DNA of 64,000 bases. Origin: Nonomuraea wenchangensis (GTDB taxonomy: Bacteria; Actinomycetota; Actinomycetes; Streptosporangiales; Streptosporangiaceae). The translations under genes and the position numbers were made by a program. The stretch lies in contig NZ_FOHX01000023.1 in the NCBI RefSeq assembly GCF_900111685.1, forward strand, positions 119,407 through 183,406. Direction: 5' to 3'. Each line of letters begins with the position of its first letter. Positions within the stretch are counted from its first letter, which is position 1. Under the pieces are notes generated by a model. It made no database searches. It saw only the letters and a program-made list of their open reading frames with translations, and was not told the origin of the DNA. Positions 27,635 through 36,275 of this stretch are shown here, one piece after another.

Positions 27635-28649
27635 GACCCGTACCCAGGCGGGGGCGGGCGCCGCCGCGGCGGGGCAACTGCGCCGCATGCCCGGCCTGGT
27701 GCCGGTGACGGAGACCCTGCGCACCGTCGAACGCCGGGCGCCCGAGCCCCTGACCCGCGACGCCGACGAGGACGCCGGGGAGGGCACGGGCGGGTTCACC
27801 GGAGGGGACGCGGCCGGGGGGCTCCGGATCGGCGCGTTCTGGCGGCTGCTCGGCTCGGAGCTGGCCCTGACCTTCCGCCGCCCCCGCAACATGGCGCTGC
27901 TCGCGGTGCTGGGCGTCGTCCCGGTGATCCTCGGCATCGGCCTGCGGCTGGCGTCGAGCACGGCCGGCGACGGCGAGATGGGCGGCGTCGTCCAGAACCT
28001 CGCCGGCAACAGCCTCATGCTGACGTTCCTGTCGTTCTCGTTCCTCGTGCTGCTGCTCATGCCGGTGGCGGTGAGCGTGGTGGCGGGCGACGCGATCGCC
28101 GGCGAGGCGGGCGGCGGCACCCTGCGCTACCTGCTGGCCGCTCCCGCGGGCCGGGGGCGCCTGCTGGCGGTCAAGTACCTCAACGCGGTCGTCTTCGGCT
28201 ACGCGGTCACCGCCGTCGTGGCCGTGACGGCGCTGCTGACGGGGCTCGCGCTGTTCCCCGGCGGCTCGGTGACGCTGCTGTCCGGCACCACGATCACGGT
28301 GGGGGAGGGGCTGCTGCGCATCCTCCTCGCCGTCGGCTACGTGGGCGCCGCCATGGCCGCGCTGGCCGCGGTCGCGCTGGCGCTGTCGACCTTCACCGAG
28401 GTCGCCATCGGCGCCATCGCGGGGACCCTGGTGCTGCTGGTCGTCTGCCAGGTGGTGCGCGCGGTGCCGGCGCTCGCGCCGGTCACGCCGTACCTGCTGC
28501 CCACCAGGTTCACGGACTTCGACGGGGTGCTGCGCGACCCCGTCGACTACGCGGCGCTGCGCGACGGGCTGCTGTCCTTCGCCGCCTACATCGCGCTGTT
28601 CGGATCGATCGCCTGGGCCCGCTTCTCCGGCAAGGACATCACGTCCTGA
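27621..28649 (+). CDS. ABC transporter permease (ABC-2 type)
   Basis: The 342-residue membrane protein begins with about 75 polar residues, followed by about six helices: 88-108, 130-155, 190-215, 235-262, 267-292 and 315-333. Its start overlaps the ATPase gene by 14 bases. It completes the LolA-ATPase-permease unit. The last 64 bases overlap the end of the converging MarR gene. Confidence 0.87.
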   Translation: MSTAETRTQAGAGAAAAGQLRRMPGLVPVTETLRTVERRAPEPLTRDADEDAGEGTGGFTGGDAAGGLRIGAFWRLLGSELALTFRRPRNMALLAVLGVVPVILGIGLRLASSTAGDGEMGGVVQNLAGNSLMLTFLSFSFLVLLLMPVAVSVVAGDAIAGEAGGGTLRYLLAAPAGRGRLLAVKYLNAVVFGYAVTAVVAVTALLTGLALFPGGSVTLLSGTTITVGEGLLRILLAVGYVGAAMAALAAVALALSTFTEVAIGAIAGTLVLLVVCQVVRAVPALAPVTPYLLPTRFTDFDGVLRDPVDYAALRDGLLSFAAYIALFGSIAWARFSGKDITS

Positions 28650-29080
28650 CCGGCTCCGGCGGAGCGGATCGCGGCCATGACGTGGTCGAGGGCGGCCAGG
28701 TCGTCGGGGGAGAGGGCGGCGAGGGCGCGCGGCGGGCGGGCCAGGATACGATCGGCCCGCTCCGCAGCGGCCCGTCCCGCCTCGGTGAGCGTGACGATCC
28801 TGCGGCGGCGGTCGCCGGGGTGGACGGTGCGCCGTACGTAACCGCGGCCCTCCAGATCGTCGACCACCAGCGTCGTGTACGGCTTCTCGGTGCCCAGCAG
28901 GTCCGTCAGCTCGCGCATGGTGAGCGGGCCGGACAGCAGCCGGCGCAGCGCCTTGGCGCGCGAGAAGCTCATGCCGAGGGCGTCGGCGACCTCCTTGCGG
29001 CGGTCGTCCTCCAGCACCAGCGCACGCATCTCCGCCCAGACGCGGGACAAAGCCGCGCTGCGGGCGTCCGGGTCGCTCAT
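28586..29080 (-). CDS. MarR family regulator
   Basis: The 164-residue protein has a winged helix (about 40-110) with PLTMRELTDLLGTEKPYTTLVVDDLEGRGYVRR (cited by its ends at residues 55 and 87) and the Asp/Arg wing HPGDRRRRIVTLT. It is the second gene of a two-gene unit with the MFS exporter, the MFS stop overlapping its ATG as TGATG. MarR proteins next to exporters usually repress them and respond to small aromatic compounds. The C-terminal 20 residues are encoded opposite the end of the ABC permease gene. Confidence 0.88.
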   Translation of the reverse strand: MSDPDARSAALSRVWAEMRALVLEDDRRKEVADALGMSFSRAKALRRLLSGPLTMRELTDLLGTEKPYTTLVVDDLEGRGYVRRTVHPGDRRRRIVTLTEAGRAAAERADRILARPPRALAALSPDDLAALDHVMAAIRSAGAGQDVMSLPEKRAQAIDPNSAM

Positions 29081-30546
29081 CAGGAGCCTTCCTCCTTGGC
29101 CGAGCCGTGGATGAGCCGCTCGGCGGTGCGGGCGGCGCTCCGCTCGGCCCGGCGGCCCGTGGTGAGGACGCCGAGCACCAGGATCGCCGCGCCGCAGCCG
29201 GCGCCCACCCACCAGCCGATGTGGCTGGCCTGGGGGAAGCCGGTGGACAGCGGGCCGCGTACGGAGGAGGTGACCAGCGCGCCGATCACCGCGACGCCGA
29301 GCGATTGGCCGATCTGCCGGCTCGTGGAGGCCACGGCGGCGGCCACCCCGGCCTGGGAGACCGGCATGCCCGAGACGGCGGTGTTGGTGATGGGCGCGTT
29401 GAGCATCCCGAAGCCCAGCCCGAACAGCACGTACGAGGTCAGGAGCTGCCAGAGCGGAGTGTGCGCGGTCAGGCCGGTCAGCATCAGCATGCTGGCCGTG
29501 AGCGCCACCCCGGCGACGACCAGCGGGACACGCGGCCCGGCCGTGCCGACGAGGCGGCCGGAGACCGGCGAGCACACCGCCGTGAGCGCGGCCATGGGCA
29601 GCGTCAGCAGACCGGCGTGCAGAGCCGAGTAGCCGAGGCTCTCCTGCAGGTAGAGGGTGTTGAGGAAGAGGAAGCCGCCGAGCGCGGCGAAGCCGCACAC
29701 CGCGATCAGCGTGGCCCCCGCGAACGGCGCGCTGCGGAAGAAGCGCGGGTTGATCAGCGGCTCGCGGCGGCGCAGCTCGTACGGCACCAGCACCGCCAGC
29801 GCCAGCGCGGCGAGCGCGAAGCAGCCCAGCGTCTGCGCCGAGACCCAGCCGGCGGCGGGCGCCTCGATCAGCCCGTACGTGAGGCTCGCCAGCAGCACGA
29901 CGACCAGGATCTGCCCCACGACGTCCACCGGCCGCGGACGCGGCGCGCGCGACTCGGGCACGAACAGCGCGCACAGCACGAGCGCCGCCAGCCCGACCGG
30001 GATGTTGATCCAGAAGATGGACCGCCAGCCGACCGAGGCCACGAGCGCGCCGCCGAGCGGCGGCCCGAGCGCCATGCTGACGCCGACGACGGCGCCCCAC
30101 ACGCCGATCGCGCGGGCCCGGCTGCGCGGCTCGGTGAAGGTGTTGGTGATGATCGACATGGCGACCGGGTTGAGCATCGAGCCGCCGACGGCCTGCAGGG
30201 CGCGGGCCGCGATCAGCCACCCCAGGGTCGGCGCGAGCGAGCAGGCCAGGGAGCCCAGCGTGAACAGCACGAGCCCGGTCTGGAAGGTGCGCCGCCGGCC
30301 GATGCGGTCGCCGGTCGAGCCGGCCAGCATGAGCAGCGAGGCCAGCACGACGGTGTAGGCGTCGATGACCCACTGCAGGCCGGAGAGGGAGGCGCCGAGG
30401 TCGCGCCGGATGGACGGCAGCGCGATGTTCACGATCGTGTTGTCCAGCCCGACGATGAACAGGCTGGTGCAGCAGATGGCCAGGACGAGCATCGGCCTCA
30501 CGGGCCGGCCCTGCCGGGCACGGAGGCCGAGGTTCGTCAGCGCCAT
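29080..30546 (-). CDS. MFS drug transporter (DHA2, 14-helix)
   Basis: The 488-residue exporter shows the DHA2/EmrB-QacA motif LDNTIVNIALP in helix 1, motif A GDRIGRRR between helices 2 and 3, and motif C-type GPPLGGALV in helix 5. About 14 helices can be counted. Proton-driven export of toxic compounds is the family's role. It is co-transcribed with the MarR gene. Confidence 0.9.
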   Translation of the reverse strand: MALTNLGLRARQGRPVRPMLVLAICCTSLFIVGLDNTIVNIALPSIRRDLGASLSGLQWVIDAYTVVLASLLMLAGSTGDRIGRRRTFQTGLVLFTLGSLACSLAPTLGWLIAARALQAVGGSMLNPVAMSIITNTFTEPRSRARAIGVWGAVVGVSMALGPPLGGALVASVGWRSIFWINIPVGLAALVLCALFVPESRAPRPRPVDVVGQILVVVLLASLTYGLIEAPAAGWVSAQTLGCFALAALALAVLVPYELRRREPLINPRFFRSAPFAGATLIAVCGFAALGGFLFLNTLYLQESLGYSALHAGLLTLPMAALTAVCSPVSGRLVGTAGPRVPLVVAGVALTASMLMLTGLTAHTPLWQLLTSYVLFGLGFGMLNAPITNTAVSGMPVSQAGVAAAVASTSRQIGQSLGVAVIGALVTSSVRGPLSTGFPQASHIGWWVGAGCGAAILVLGVLTTGRRAERSAARTAERLIHGSAKEEGS

Positions 30547-30552
30547 GGAACG

Positions 30553-30558
30553 ATTATA
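30553..30558 (-). promoter_or_regulatory. TATAAT -10 element of a likely leaderless promoter
   Basis: On the minus strand a perfect TATAAT ends six bases before the MFS ATG. The surrounding TTAGTTAT-ggca-ATATAATC is an AT-rich near-palindrome, a reasonable MarR operator. The promoter and operator would overlap. Confidence 0.5.
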
Positions 30559-30668
30559 TTGCCATAACTAACTTTCTCCCGCCCGGACACCCGGCAACCG
30601 CGCCGCCGGGCGGCGGATCAGGCGCCCGGCGACCACGTCACCGGGCGCTCGAACCAGGCGGGTTCGGG

Positions 30669-31403
30669 TCAGGCGTTGGGGCGGCGGCGGAGGCCGAGGG
30701 CGCCGACGACGACGCCGATCACTCCCACCGCGAGGCCCGCCCCGCCCAGCAGCCGGGCGGTGCCGTCCGTGGTGCCGGCCGCGGCGGCCGGCGCGGCCGG
30801 CTCAGCCGGAGCCACGCTCGGCGCGGCGGAGGCGGGGGCGGTGCTCGGGGCGGCGCCGTGGGCGTCGTCGCCGGTGGCCGGGGTGAGCTTGAGCAGCGGC
30901 GCCGGGTGCTCGGCCTCCGAGCCGTCGGTCTTGGGCGCCTCGGACCAGTCGACCACCTCACCGCTGGAGTAGGTCTGCTTCGTCGGGAAGACGAGCTGCT
31001 CGGTGTCGGTGGGCAACTGCCCCATGGACACCTCGAACTCCTGGAACTGCCCCGGCTCGATCTTGCCGCCGGACCAGACGACCTTGGTCACGGCCTCCTT
31101 GAGCTCGCCGTACTGGGTCTTGACCGGCGTGGGCAGCTTGCCCTCGGTGACCTTCACCTTCCACCCGGGCACGGGCTTGACCGACACGAACGCCAGCGGG
31201 TGGTCGGCGGGGAAGGTGACCTCGATCGTGGTGGTCGAGGCGTCGTCACGCTCGTTGGGCACCCGGAAGGCGACCTTGGTGAAGCCGCCCTGCTCGGCGG
31301 AGCCGGGCTGGATGGTGACGTGGGCGAGCGCGGGCAGGGCGAGCCCGGCGGTGAGCGCGGTGGTGGCGGCGAGCACGGTCGCGGCCCGGCGTACGAAGGA
31401 CAT
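30669..31403 (-). CDS. ycnI: YcnI-like DUF1775 copper-binding protein
   Basis: The 244-residue precursor has a signal peptide ending ALA at residue 27; mature His28 is the N-terminal copper ligand known in YcnI. The DUF1775 domain spans 28-155 with PNERDDASTTTIEV and the WSGG region carrying the conserved Trp. A Pro/Ala-rich stalk and a C-terminal membrane helix (about 218-238) followed by RRRP anchor it. It follows a membrane protein gene on the same strand by about 50 bases. A role in copper acquisition or handling at the cell surface is known for the family. Confidence 0.88.
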   Translation of the reverse strand: MSFVRRAATVLAATTALTAGLALPALAHVTIQPGSAEQGGFTKVAFRVPNERDDASTTTIEVTFPADHPLAFVSVKPVPGWKVKVTEGKLPTPVKTQYGELKEAVTKVVWSGGKIEPGQFQEFEVSMGQLPTDTEQLVFPTKQTYSSGEVVDWSEAPKTDGSEAEHPAPLLKLTPATGDDAHGAAPSTAPASAAPSVAPAEPAAPAAAAGTTDGTARLLGGAGLAVGVIGVVVGALGLRRRPNA

Positions 31404-31451
31404 GCGGAAGCTCCACTTGGTAGGAAAGGGAAGAACAGGGGTGTCAGAAGG

Positions 31452-32012
31452 TCAGGCGGGAAGTGGAGGACCACGCCTGGCCAGGCAGTGCCGGAGCACC
31501 GGCGCGAGAGGGACGGCCCGCGCGGCGGCCACCGGTGGGCGGGGCCGCACGGCGGGCACGGTGACCGGCCGCAGCAGCGTGAGCCGCCGCCCGGCCCGCC
31601 GGAGCAGGGCCCAGAGCGCGGCCTCGCCGCGCGCCAGCCACACCCCCGTGAGGAGCGTGGCGGTGAGGTGGGCGGCCAGCATGCCGGCGTTTACCGCGAG
31701 GCCCTGCCCGTGCCCGTGCACGGGGACGTACGCGATGCCTTCGGAGGCGACGTCCTGGGCGCCGCCGGCGCGCGCGAACAGCTCGTGCAGCCCGAGCTGC
31801 GCGCCGACGAGGACGACGTTGACGGCGGGGGCCGAGCGCTCCCGGCCGGTCAGCGCGAACCCCAGCCCGGCCGATGCCGCGAGCCCCAGCCCGGCGGCCC
31901 ACGGAGCGGGCCCGGAGCCGCCGCCCAGCAGGTGGGCGAGGGCGGCGAGGGTCACGCAGACCGCGGAGAAGGCCGCCGTCCGCGCCAGCCTCAGGGGGAG
32001 TCGCGCGCGCAT
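31452..32012 (-). CDS. Small integral membrane protein upstream of ycnI
   Basis: The 186-residue product (ATG 32012; the frame is open to 32048) has four hydrophobic segments at about 9-30, 38-55, 63-83 and 108-132. His residues cluster in VPVHGHGQG and near the helices. The C-terminus is a basic Arg/Pro-rich tail. I recognise no named family, but proteins of this shape sit next to ycnI in other actinobacteria, so a copper-related role is inferred from position. Confidence 0.65.
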   Translation of the reverse strand: MRARLPLRLARTAAFSAVCVTLAALAHLLGGGSGPAPWAAGLGLAASAGLGFALTGRERSAPAVNVVLVGAQLGLHELFARAGGAQDVASEGIAYVPVHGHGQGLAVNAGMLAAHLTATLLTGVWLARGEAALWALLRRAGRRLTLLRPVTVPAVRPRPPVAAARAVPLAPVLRHCLARRGPPLPA

Positions 32013-32134
32013 GAGTGTGCCACATCGTCTCACGGGGCAGGCTTGCATGTGGCCTCAACCGGGCGATGCCTGGGCGTTGCACACTGTTTGTCGCTAGGGT
32101 CGTGCCGATCTACGTTGACATAGAGGTGAGAACG

Positions 32135-32632
32135 TTGCGGCACTTAGGCGGTTTCCTCATCGGATTGGTGGTCACGGCGGCCGTGCTGGCGGGCGGTGGC
32201 TGGGCCGTGACGCAGGCCGCCGCTCAGGCCGCCGTGCACGTCACGGGGCAGGCCCCGGTGACCCCGGCCGACAACCAGCAGCTCTGGATCGCGCTCGGCG
32301 CGATGGCCGCGGTCGGCCTGGTGTACGGGCTCGTGGTGGCGGGCCGGATCTCGCCGCTCGCCACGTTCGTGCCGTCCATGGTGCTGCTGGCCTGGACGGT
32401 CGTCTACGCGCTCGACCCGGCGCGGGCGATCTCCCTCGTCCCCGCCGAGCCGTCGGTGAACCAGATCGTCAGGGAGGCCGGCGCCGGCGCGCAGACCCTC
32501 CTGACGACGGGCGTGCTGGCCCTGCTCGGTGTGGCGCTGTTCATCCCCGTGCTGATGCCGTCGCGCTGGTCGCGCCCGCAGGACGACCTCGACGACGACT
32601 ACGAGAGCTCCCAGGAGGGCGGCTACTACTGA
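32135..32632 (+). CDS. Hypothetical membrane protein, four helices
   Basis: The 165-residue product has membrane segments at about 5-25, 50-70, 77-97 and 122-143 and an acidic Tyr-rich tail. I prefer TTG 32135, because GAGGTGAG lies at proper distance; GTG 32126 would overlap that sequence. No family is recognised. The stop overlaps the end of the converging ATPase gene by seven bases. Confidence 0.65.
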   Translation: MRHLGGFLIGLVVTAAVLAGGGWAVTQAAAQAAVHVTGQAPVTPADNQQLWIALGAMAAVGLVYGLVVAGRISPLATFVPSMVLLAWTVVYALDPARAISLVPAEPSVNQIVREAGAGAQTLLTTGVLALLGVALFIPVLMPSRWSRPQDDLDDDYESSQEGGYY

Positions 32633-33405
32633 TCTGCCCCCGCCGGCCCGCCGTCGGCGAGCACCGCCTCGCCCTTGTAGAGACGGGTGACGACGTCCTC
32701 GATGTCCTCGTGCGCGGGCGCGGTCGCCATCAGGTCCGCCAGCGTGCCGTCGAAGGCCAGCCGGCCGTGGTCGATGAGCACGACCCGGCGGCACAGCCGT
32801 TCGACGTCGCCGAGATCGTGCGTGGTCAGCAGCACGGTGGTGCCCTGTTCGGCGTTGACCCGCAGCAGGAACTCGCGGATGCCGGCCTTGCTGACCACGT
32901 CGAGGCCGATGGTGGGCTCGTCCAGCACCAGCACCTCGGGCGCGTGCAGCAGCGCCGCCGCGAGATCGCCGCGCATGCGCTGGCCGAGGCTGAGCTGACG
33001 CACCGGCGTGCGCAGGAAGGCGCCCAGGTCGAGCGTGTCGGTCAGCTCGGCCAGCCGGGCGCGGAAGGCGGCCCGTTCGATCTTGTGGAGCAGCCGGATC
33101 AGCTCGAAGCTGTCGGCGAGCGGCAGGTCCCACCACAACGTGGTGCGCTGCCCGAAGACCACCCCGATGCGCCGGGCGAGCGCGGTGCGCCGGCGCGAGG
33201 GGTCCAGCCCGGCCACGCGCACCCGACCCGATGTGGGCGTGAGGATGCCGCAGAGCATCTTGATCGTGGTGGACTTGCCCGCGCCGTTCGGCCCGAGGCA
33301 GCCGACGAACTCTCCGGCGGACACGGTGAACGACAGGTCGCGTACGGCGTGGACGACGTTCCTCCTGACCTTGAACGTACGGCCCGCCCGGTCGAGCTCG
33401 ATCAT
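32626..33405 (-). CDS. ABC exporter ATPase (DUF990-type system)
   Basis: The 259-residue ATPase has Walker A GPNGAGKSTT, signature LSLGQRMR, Walker B VLVLDEPTIGLD and switch TTHDLGDVE. The VFGQRTTLWWDLPLADSF stretch is characteristic of ATPases that work with DUF990/ABC-2 permease pairs. It is the third gene of a unit with two permeases, starting two bases after the second permease stop. Confidence 0.9.
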   Translation of the reverse strand: MIELDRAGRTFKVRRNVVHAVRDLSFTVSAGEFVGCLGPNGAGKSTTIKMLCGILTPTSGRVRVAGLDPSRRRTALARRIGVVFGQRTTLWWDLPLADSFELIRLLHKIERAAFRARLAELTDTLDLGAFLRTPVRQLSLGQRMRGDLAAALLHAPEVLVLDEPTIGLDVVSKAGIREFLLRVNAEQGTTVLLTTHDLGDVERLCRRVVLIDHGRLAFDGTLADLMATAPAHEDIEDVVTRLYKGEAVLADGGPAGADQ

Positions 33406-33407
33406 CG

Positions 33408-34196
33408 TCAACTCCCGGTGGATCGGTAGTGCCTGACGCCCTGCCGCCAGGCCAGCGCGGCCAGCAGGGCGAGGGCCGGCGCGGCGACCGGCCCGAGGAA
33501 ACGCATGAACTCCGGTGTGCCGAACGGGTCGGCGCGGCCCAGCACGTACAGGCCGGGCTGCCAGTTGACGAAGGCGAGCGGCAGCACGTACGTGACGCCG
33601 CGCACCAGGTCGCGCCCGTAGATGGCGAGAGGGTACTGGGTGAGCTGGTGGCCGCCGTAGGTGAAGGCGTTGACCACCTCGGGGGCGTCGGTCAGCGCGA
33701 ACTGGGCCGCCCCCGCCAGCGTCCACAACGAGGTGAAGATGACGAGCCCCGTGGCCGTCATCACCGGCAGCATCCACAGCCGGCCGGGATCGAGGTCGAG
33801 CGCGGCGACCGCCCAGACGAGCACCACGGCGGCCTGGACGACCCGGCCGGCGCGGGTGGGGGTGAAGCGGTCGGTGGCGAGCTGCAGCCAGGCGCCCGCC
33901 GGCCGGATGAGGAAGGTGTCGAGCGTGCCGTCCTTGATGTGCCGGCTCACCCGGTCGAGGTTGCTGACGAACAGGTCGCACAGCGTGAAGGGCAGGCTCG
34001 CCGCCCCGTAGAGGAACAGGACCTCCTCGCGGGAGAAGCCGGCGAGGCTGGTGGTGTTGGCGAAGACGACGAGGATGACGGCCAGGTCCGTGGCGGCCAC
34101 GGCCAGGCTGAGCACGGTCATCAGCCAGAACGAGACGGGATAGGCGGCCGCGGCGCGCGTCCACGTCCAGGCCAGCAGGAAGTAGGTCCTAACCAC
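33408..34196 (-). CDS. ABC-2 permease, DUF990 family, second subunit
   Basis: The 262-residue protein has six helices and the family motifs KDGTLDTFLIRPA and YPLAIYGRDLVRGVTYVLPLAF (around residue 200). Its start overlaps the preceding permease gene by eight bases. Systems with two such permeases and one ATPase export unknown substrates. Confidence 0.87.
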   Translation of the reverse strand: MVRTYFLLAWTWTRAAAAYPVSFWLMTVLSLAVAATDLAVILVVFANTTSLAGFSREEVLFLYGAASLPFTLCDLFVSNLDRVSRHIKDGTLDTFLIRPAGAWLQLATDRFTPTRAGRVVQAAVVLVWAVAALDLDPGRLWMLPVMTATGLVIFTSLWTLAGAAQFALTDAPEVVNAFTYGGHQLTQYPLAIYGRDLVRGVTYVLPLAFVNWQPGLYVLGRADPFGTPEFMRFLGPVAAPALALLAALAWRQGVRHYRSTGS

Positions 34197-34920
34197 CCTG
34201 GATCATCACCTTGTGGCGGATCGCCCGGGTGGCCAGCGCGCCGAGCCCGAGCAGCACGACCGCCCAGAACGCCTGGAAGGCCAGGGACGGCAGGACGGGG
34301 GCGGCCCCGAGATAGAGGTCGGTGGGCACCTGGACCATGGCCGCCCACGGCAGCGCGGCGGCGAGGTCGCCGAGCGCGCCGGGGAAGATCCGCAGCGGCA
34401 GCATCAAGCCGGAGAAGAACGTGCTGAGCACCAGCGACAGCACGGCCACGCCGCGGTCGTCGACGAGCCAGCAGACCGACAGCGCGACCAGGTAGCGCCA
34501 GCCGAAGCTGACCACGACCGCGAGCACGAGGCCGGCCAGGAACGCGGCCCCCTGCCCGGCCCCGGCGGGCAGGGTGATCCCGAACACCGCCGCGCCGACC
34601 ACCATCGGCGGCAGGCCGCGCACCAGGAACAGGTAGGCGGCCCGGCCGGTGTCCTCGGCCAGCGTCCAGAGCTGCAGCGGGGCGGGGCGGACCAGGTCGA
34701 GCGCGATGTCGCCGCTGCGGATGCGTTCGGGCAGGCCGAGGCCGCCGCCGAAGAGCTGCATCGGGGCGATGAGCGCCTGGGTGACGAAGCAGTAGGTGAC
34801 GGCGTCGGTGAGGTCGTATCCGGCCAGGCCGGGGCGGGCCTGCCAGAGGGCGATGAGGATGTAGGCGCGCAGGATGCCGAACACGCTGTTGGTGAACGCC
34901 CCTGCGAGCGCGGCCCACAC
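34189..34920 (-). CDS. ABC-2 permease, DUF990 family, first subunit
   Basis: From GTG 34920 the product is 243 residues with six helices and the motifs RSGDIALDLVRPAPLQ and FFSGLMLPLRIFPG. The reading frame stays open upstream to a stop near 35062 and encodes LYARLVRYGFRKHATY just before Val1, a segment expected in family members. No ATG, GTG, TTG or CTG lies there; a GGAGG followed by nine bases leads to GTC at 34974. The real start may be that codon. Confidence 0.82.
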   Translation of the reverse strand: MWAALAGAFTNSVFGILRAYILIALWQARPGLAGYDLTDAVTYCFVTQALIAPMQLFGGGLGLPERIRSGDIALDLVRPAPLQLWTLAEDTGRAAYLFLVRGLPPMVVGAAVFGITLPAGAGQGAAFLAGLVLAVVVSFGWRYLVALSVCWLVDDRGVAVLSLVLSTFFSGLMLPLRIFPGALGDLAAALPWAAMVQVPTDLYLGAAPVLPSLAFQAFWAVVLLGLGALATRAIRHKVMIQGG

Positions 34921-35111
34921 GTAGGTGGCGTGCTTGCGGAAGCCGTACCGGACGAGCCGGGCGTAGAGCGGGACGGTTTTGCACCTCCGGAGGGTGAGGG
35001 CACGGTGACGAGCCGTGTCCGGGCCCGCGCACGGGCCTGCCGATGGGAAAGCAGGGAATTATCCGTCGGCGGCCCGCAGGCCCGCAACGGATTTAACACG
35101 CCCTCGCCCTC

Positions 35112-35131
35112 GGAAATATCTAGGAAATATC
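35112..35131. repeat. Two GGAAATATC repeats, 11 bp apart
   Basis: GGAAATATC occurs at 35112 and 35123 in the spacer between the divergent permease and esterase genes. The one-turn spacing and AT richness suggest a regulator site. Confidence 0.4.
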
Positions 35132-35207
35132 CGGGTAAGAAATGAGATACCTACTGGCCGGTAGCGAGGGCCGCATCCGGGGGAATGACACCTGTCGGAG
35201 GGTCGTT

Positions 35208-36185
35208 ATGCGGATCAACGGGGATGTGGTACCCGAATACCCCTTGAGCTGGCAGGCCCGCGCGCTGACCGGTGTCATGTGGGGCACGCTGAAGCCGGCG
35301 TCCACGCTCCTCATGCGGCATCCACTCGCGCTGGCCGGCGCCGCCCGCGTCGGCGAACTCGCCCGGCTCGTGCAGGCGCCGCAGCCGGCCCACGTGTCGA
35401 TCGTGCCCGCAGCCTTCTCCGACTGCGGCGGCGAGTGGGTGCGCGGCGGTGAGGAACTGGAGGAGAACAAGGCGCTGCTGTACTTCCACGGCGGCGGCTA
35501 CTTCTCGTGCTCGCCGCGTACCCACCGCTCCATCACCTGGCGGCTGTCGGTGGTGGCCAGGCGTCCGGTGCTGGCGCTCGACTACCGGCAGGGCCCGGTG
35601 CACAAGCTGGCCGACTCGCTGGCCGACGCCCTCGACGCCTACGAGTGCCTGCTGCGGCGCGGCCACGCCCCCGAGAACATCATCGTCGCCGGCGACTCCG
35701 CCGGCGGCCACCTGACCCTCGCCACGCTGCTGGCGCTGCGCGACCGGGGCATGCCGCTGCCCGCCGCCGCCGTCTGCATGTCGCCGTGGACCGACCTCAC
35801 CGACATCCCGCGCCGCGCCAACCGCTGGCAGGACCCGCTGCTGCCGGCCAGCCGGGTACGGTGGCTCGCCCGCCGCTGGACCGACGGGCTCGACCCCCGC
35901 GACCCGCTGGTCTCGCCGGTGCTCGGCGACTTCACCGGGCTGCCCCCGCTCATGATCATGACGGGCTCCACCGAGGTGCTGCGCGACGAGGGACGGCGGG
36001 TGGCCGAGGCGGCGCGCCGCGCCGGGGTCCCCGTCAGGTACGAGGAGTGGCGGCGCATGCCGCACGTCTTCCCGATCCTCGCCGACGTGCTGCCCGAGGC
36101 CCGGATGGCCTTCCGGCACATCGCGAGGTTCCTCGCCGCCGCGGGGGCCAGGCCGGCGGTGCGGGATGACGAGGCGGCCGCCTGA
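35208..36185 (+). CDS. Alpha/beta hydrolase, HSL-type esterase
   Basis: The 325-residue enzyme has the hormone-sensitive-lipase oxyanion motif HGGGYFSCS, the nucleophile elbow GDSAGGHL, and C-terminal Asp and His candidates (GSTEVLRDE, MPHVF). These enzymes hydrolyse short to medium acyl esters. No signal peptide is seen. ATG 35208 follows GGAGGG five bases away; the frame extends to 35142 without a better site. Confidence 0.85.
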   Translation: MRINGDVVPEYPLSWQARALTGVMWGTLKPASTLLMRHPLALAGAARVGELARLVQAPQPAHVSIVPAAFSDCGGEWVRGGEELEENKALLYFHGGGYFSCSPRTHRSITWRLSVVARRPVLALDYRQGPVHKLADSLADALDAYECLLRRGHAPENIIVAGDSAGGHLTLATLLALRDRGMPLPAAAVCMSPWTDLTDIPRRANRWQDPLLPASRVRWLARRWTDGLDPRDPLVSPVLGDFTGLPPLMIMTGSTEVLRDEGRRVAEAARRAGVPVRYEEWRRMPHVFPILADVLPEARMAFRHIARFLAAAGARPAVRDDEAAA

Positions 36186-36233
36186 GCGTTCCCTGATTAA
36201 GGGCCTTTCTGGCCCCGTTCGCCGGGCAGCGTG

Positions 36234-36252
36234 TAAGGTTAGGTATACCTTA
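36234..36252. promoter_or_regulatory. Iron box upstream of the siderophore-interacting protein
   Basis: TAAGGTTAGGTATACCTTA matches the iron-box consensus at about 14 of 19 positions with good dyad symmetry, 24 bases before the ATG at 36276. Confidence 0.75.
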
Positions 36253-36275
36253 CTCGCGTCAGGGGGCAGTGACAT

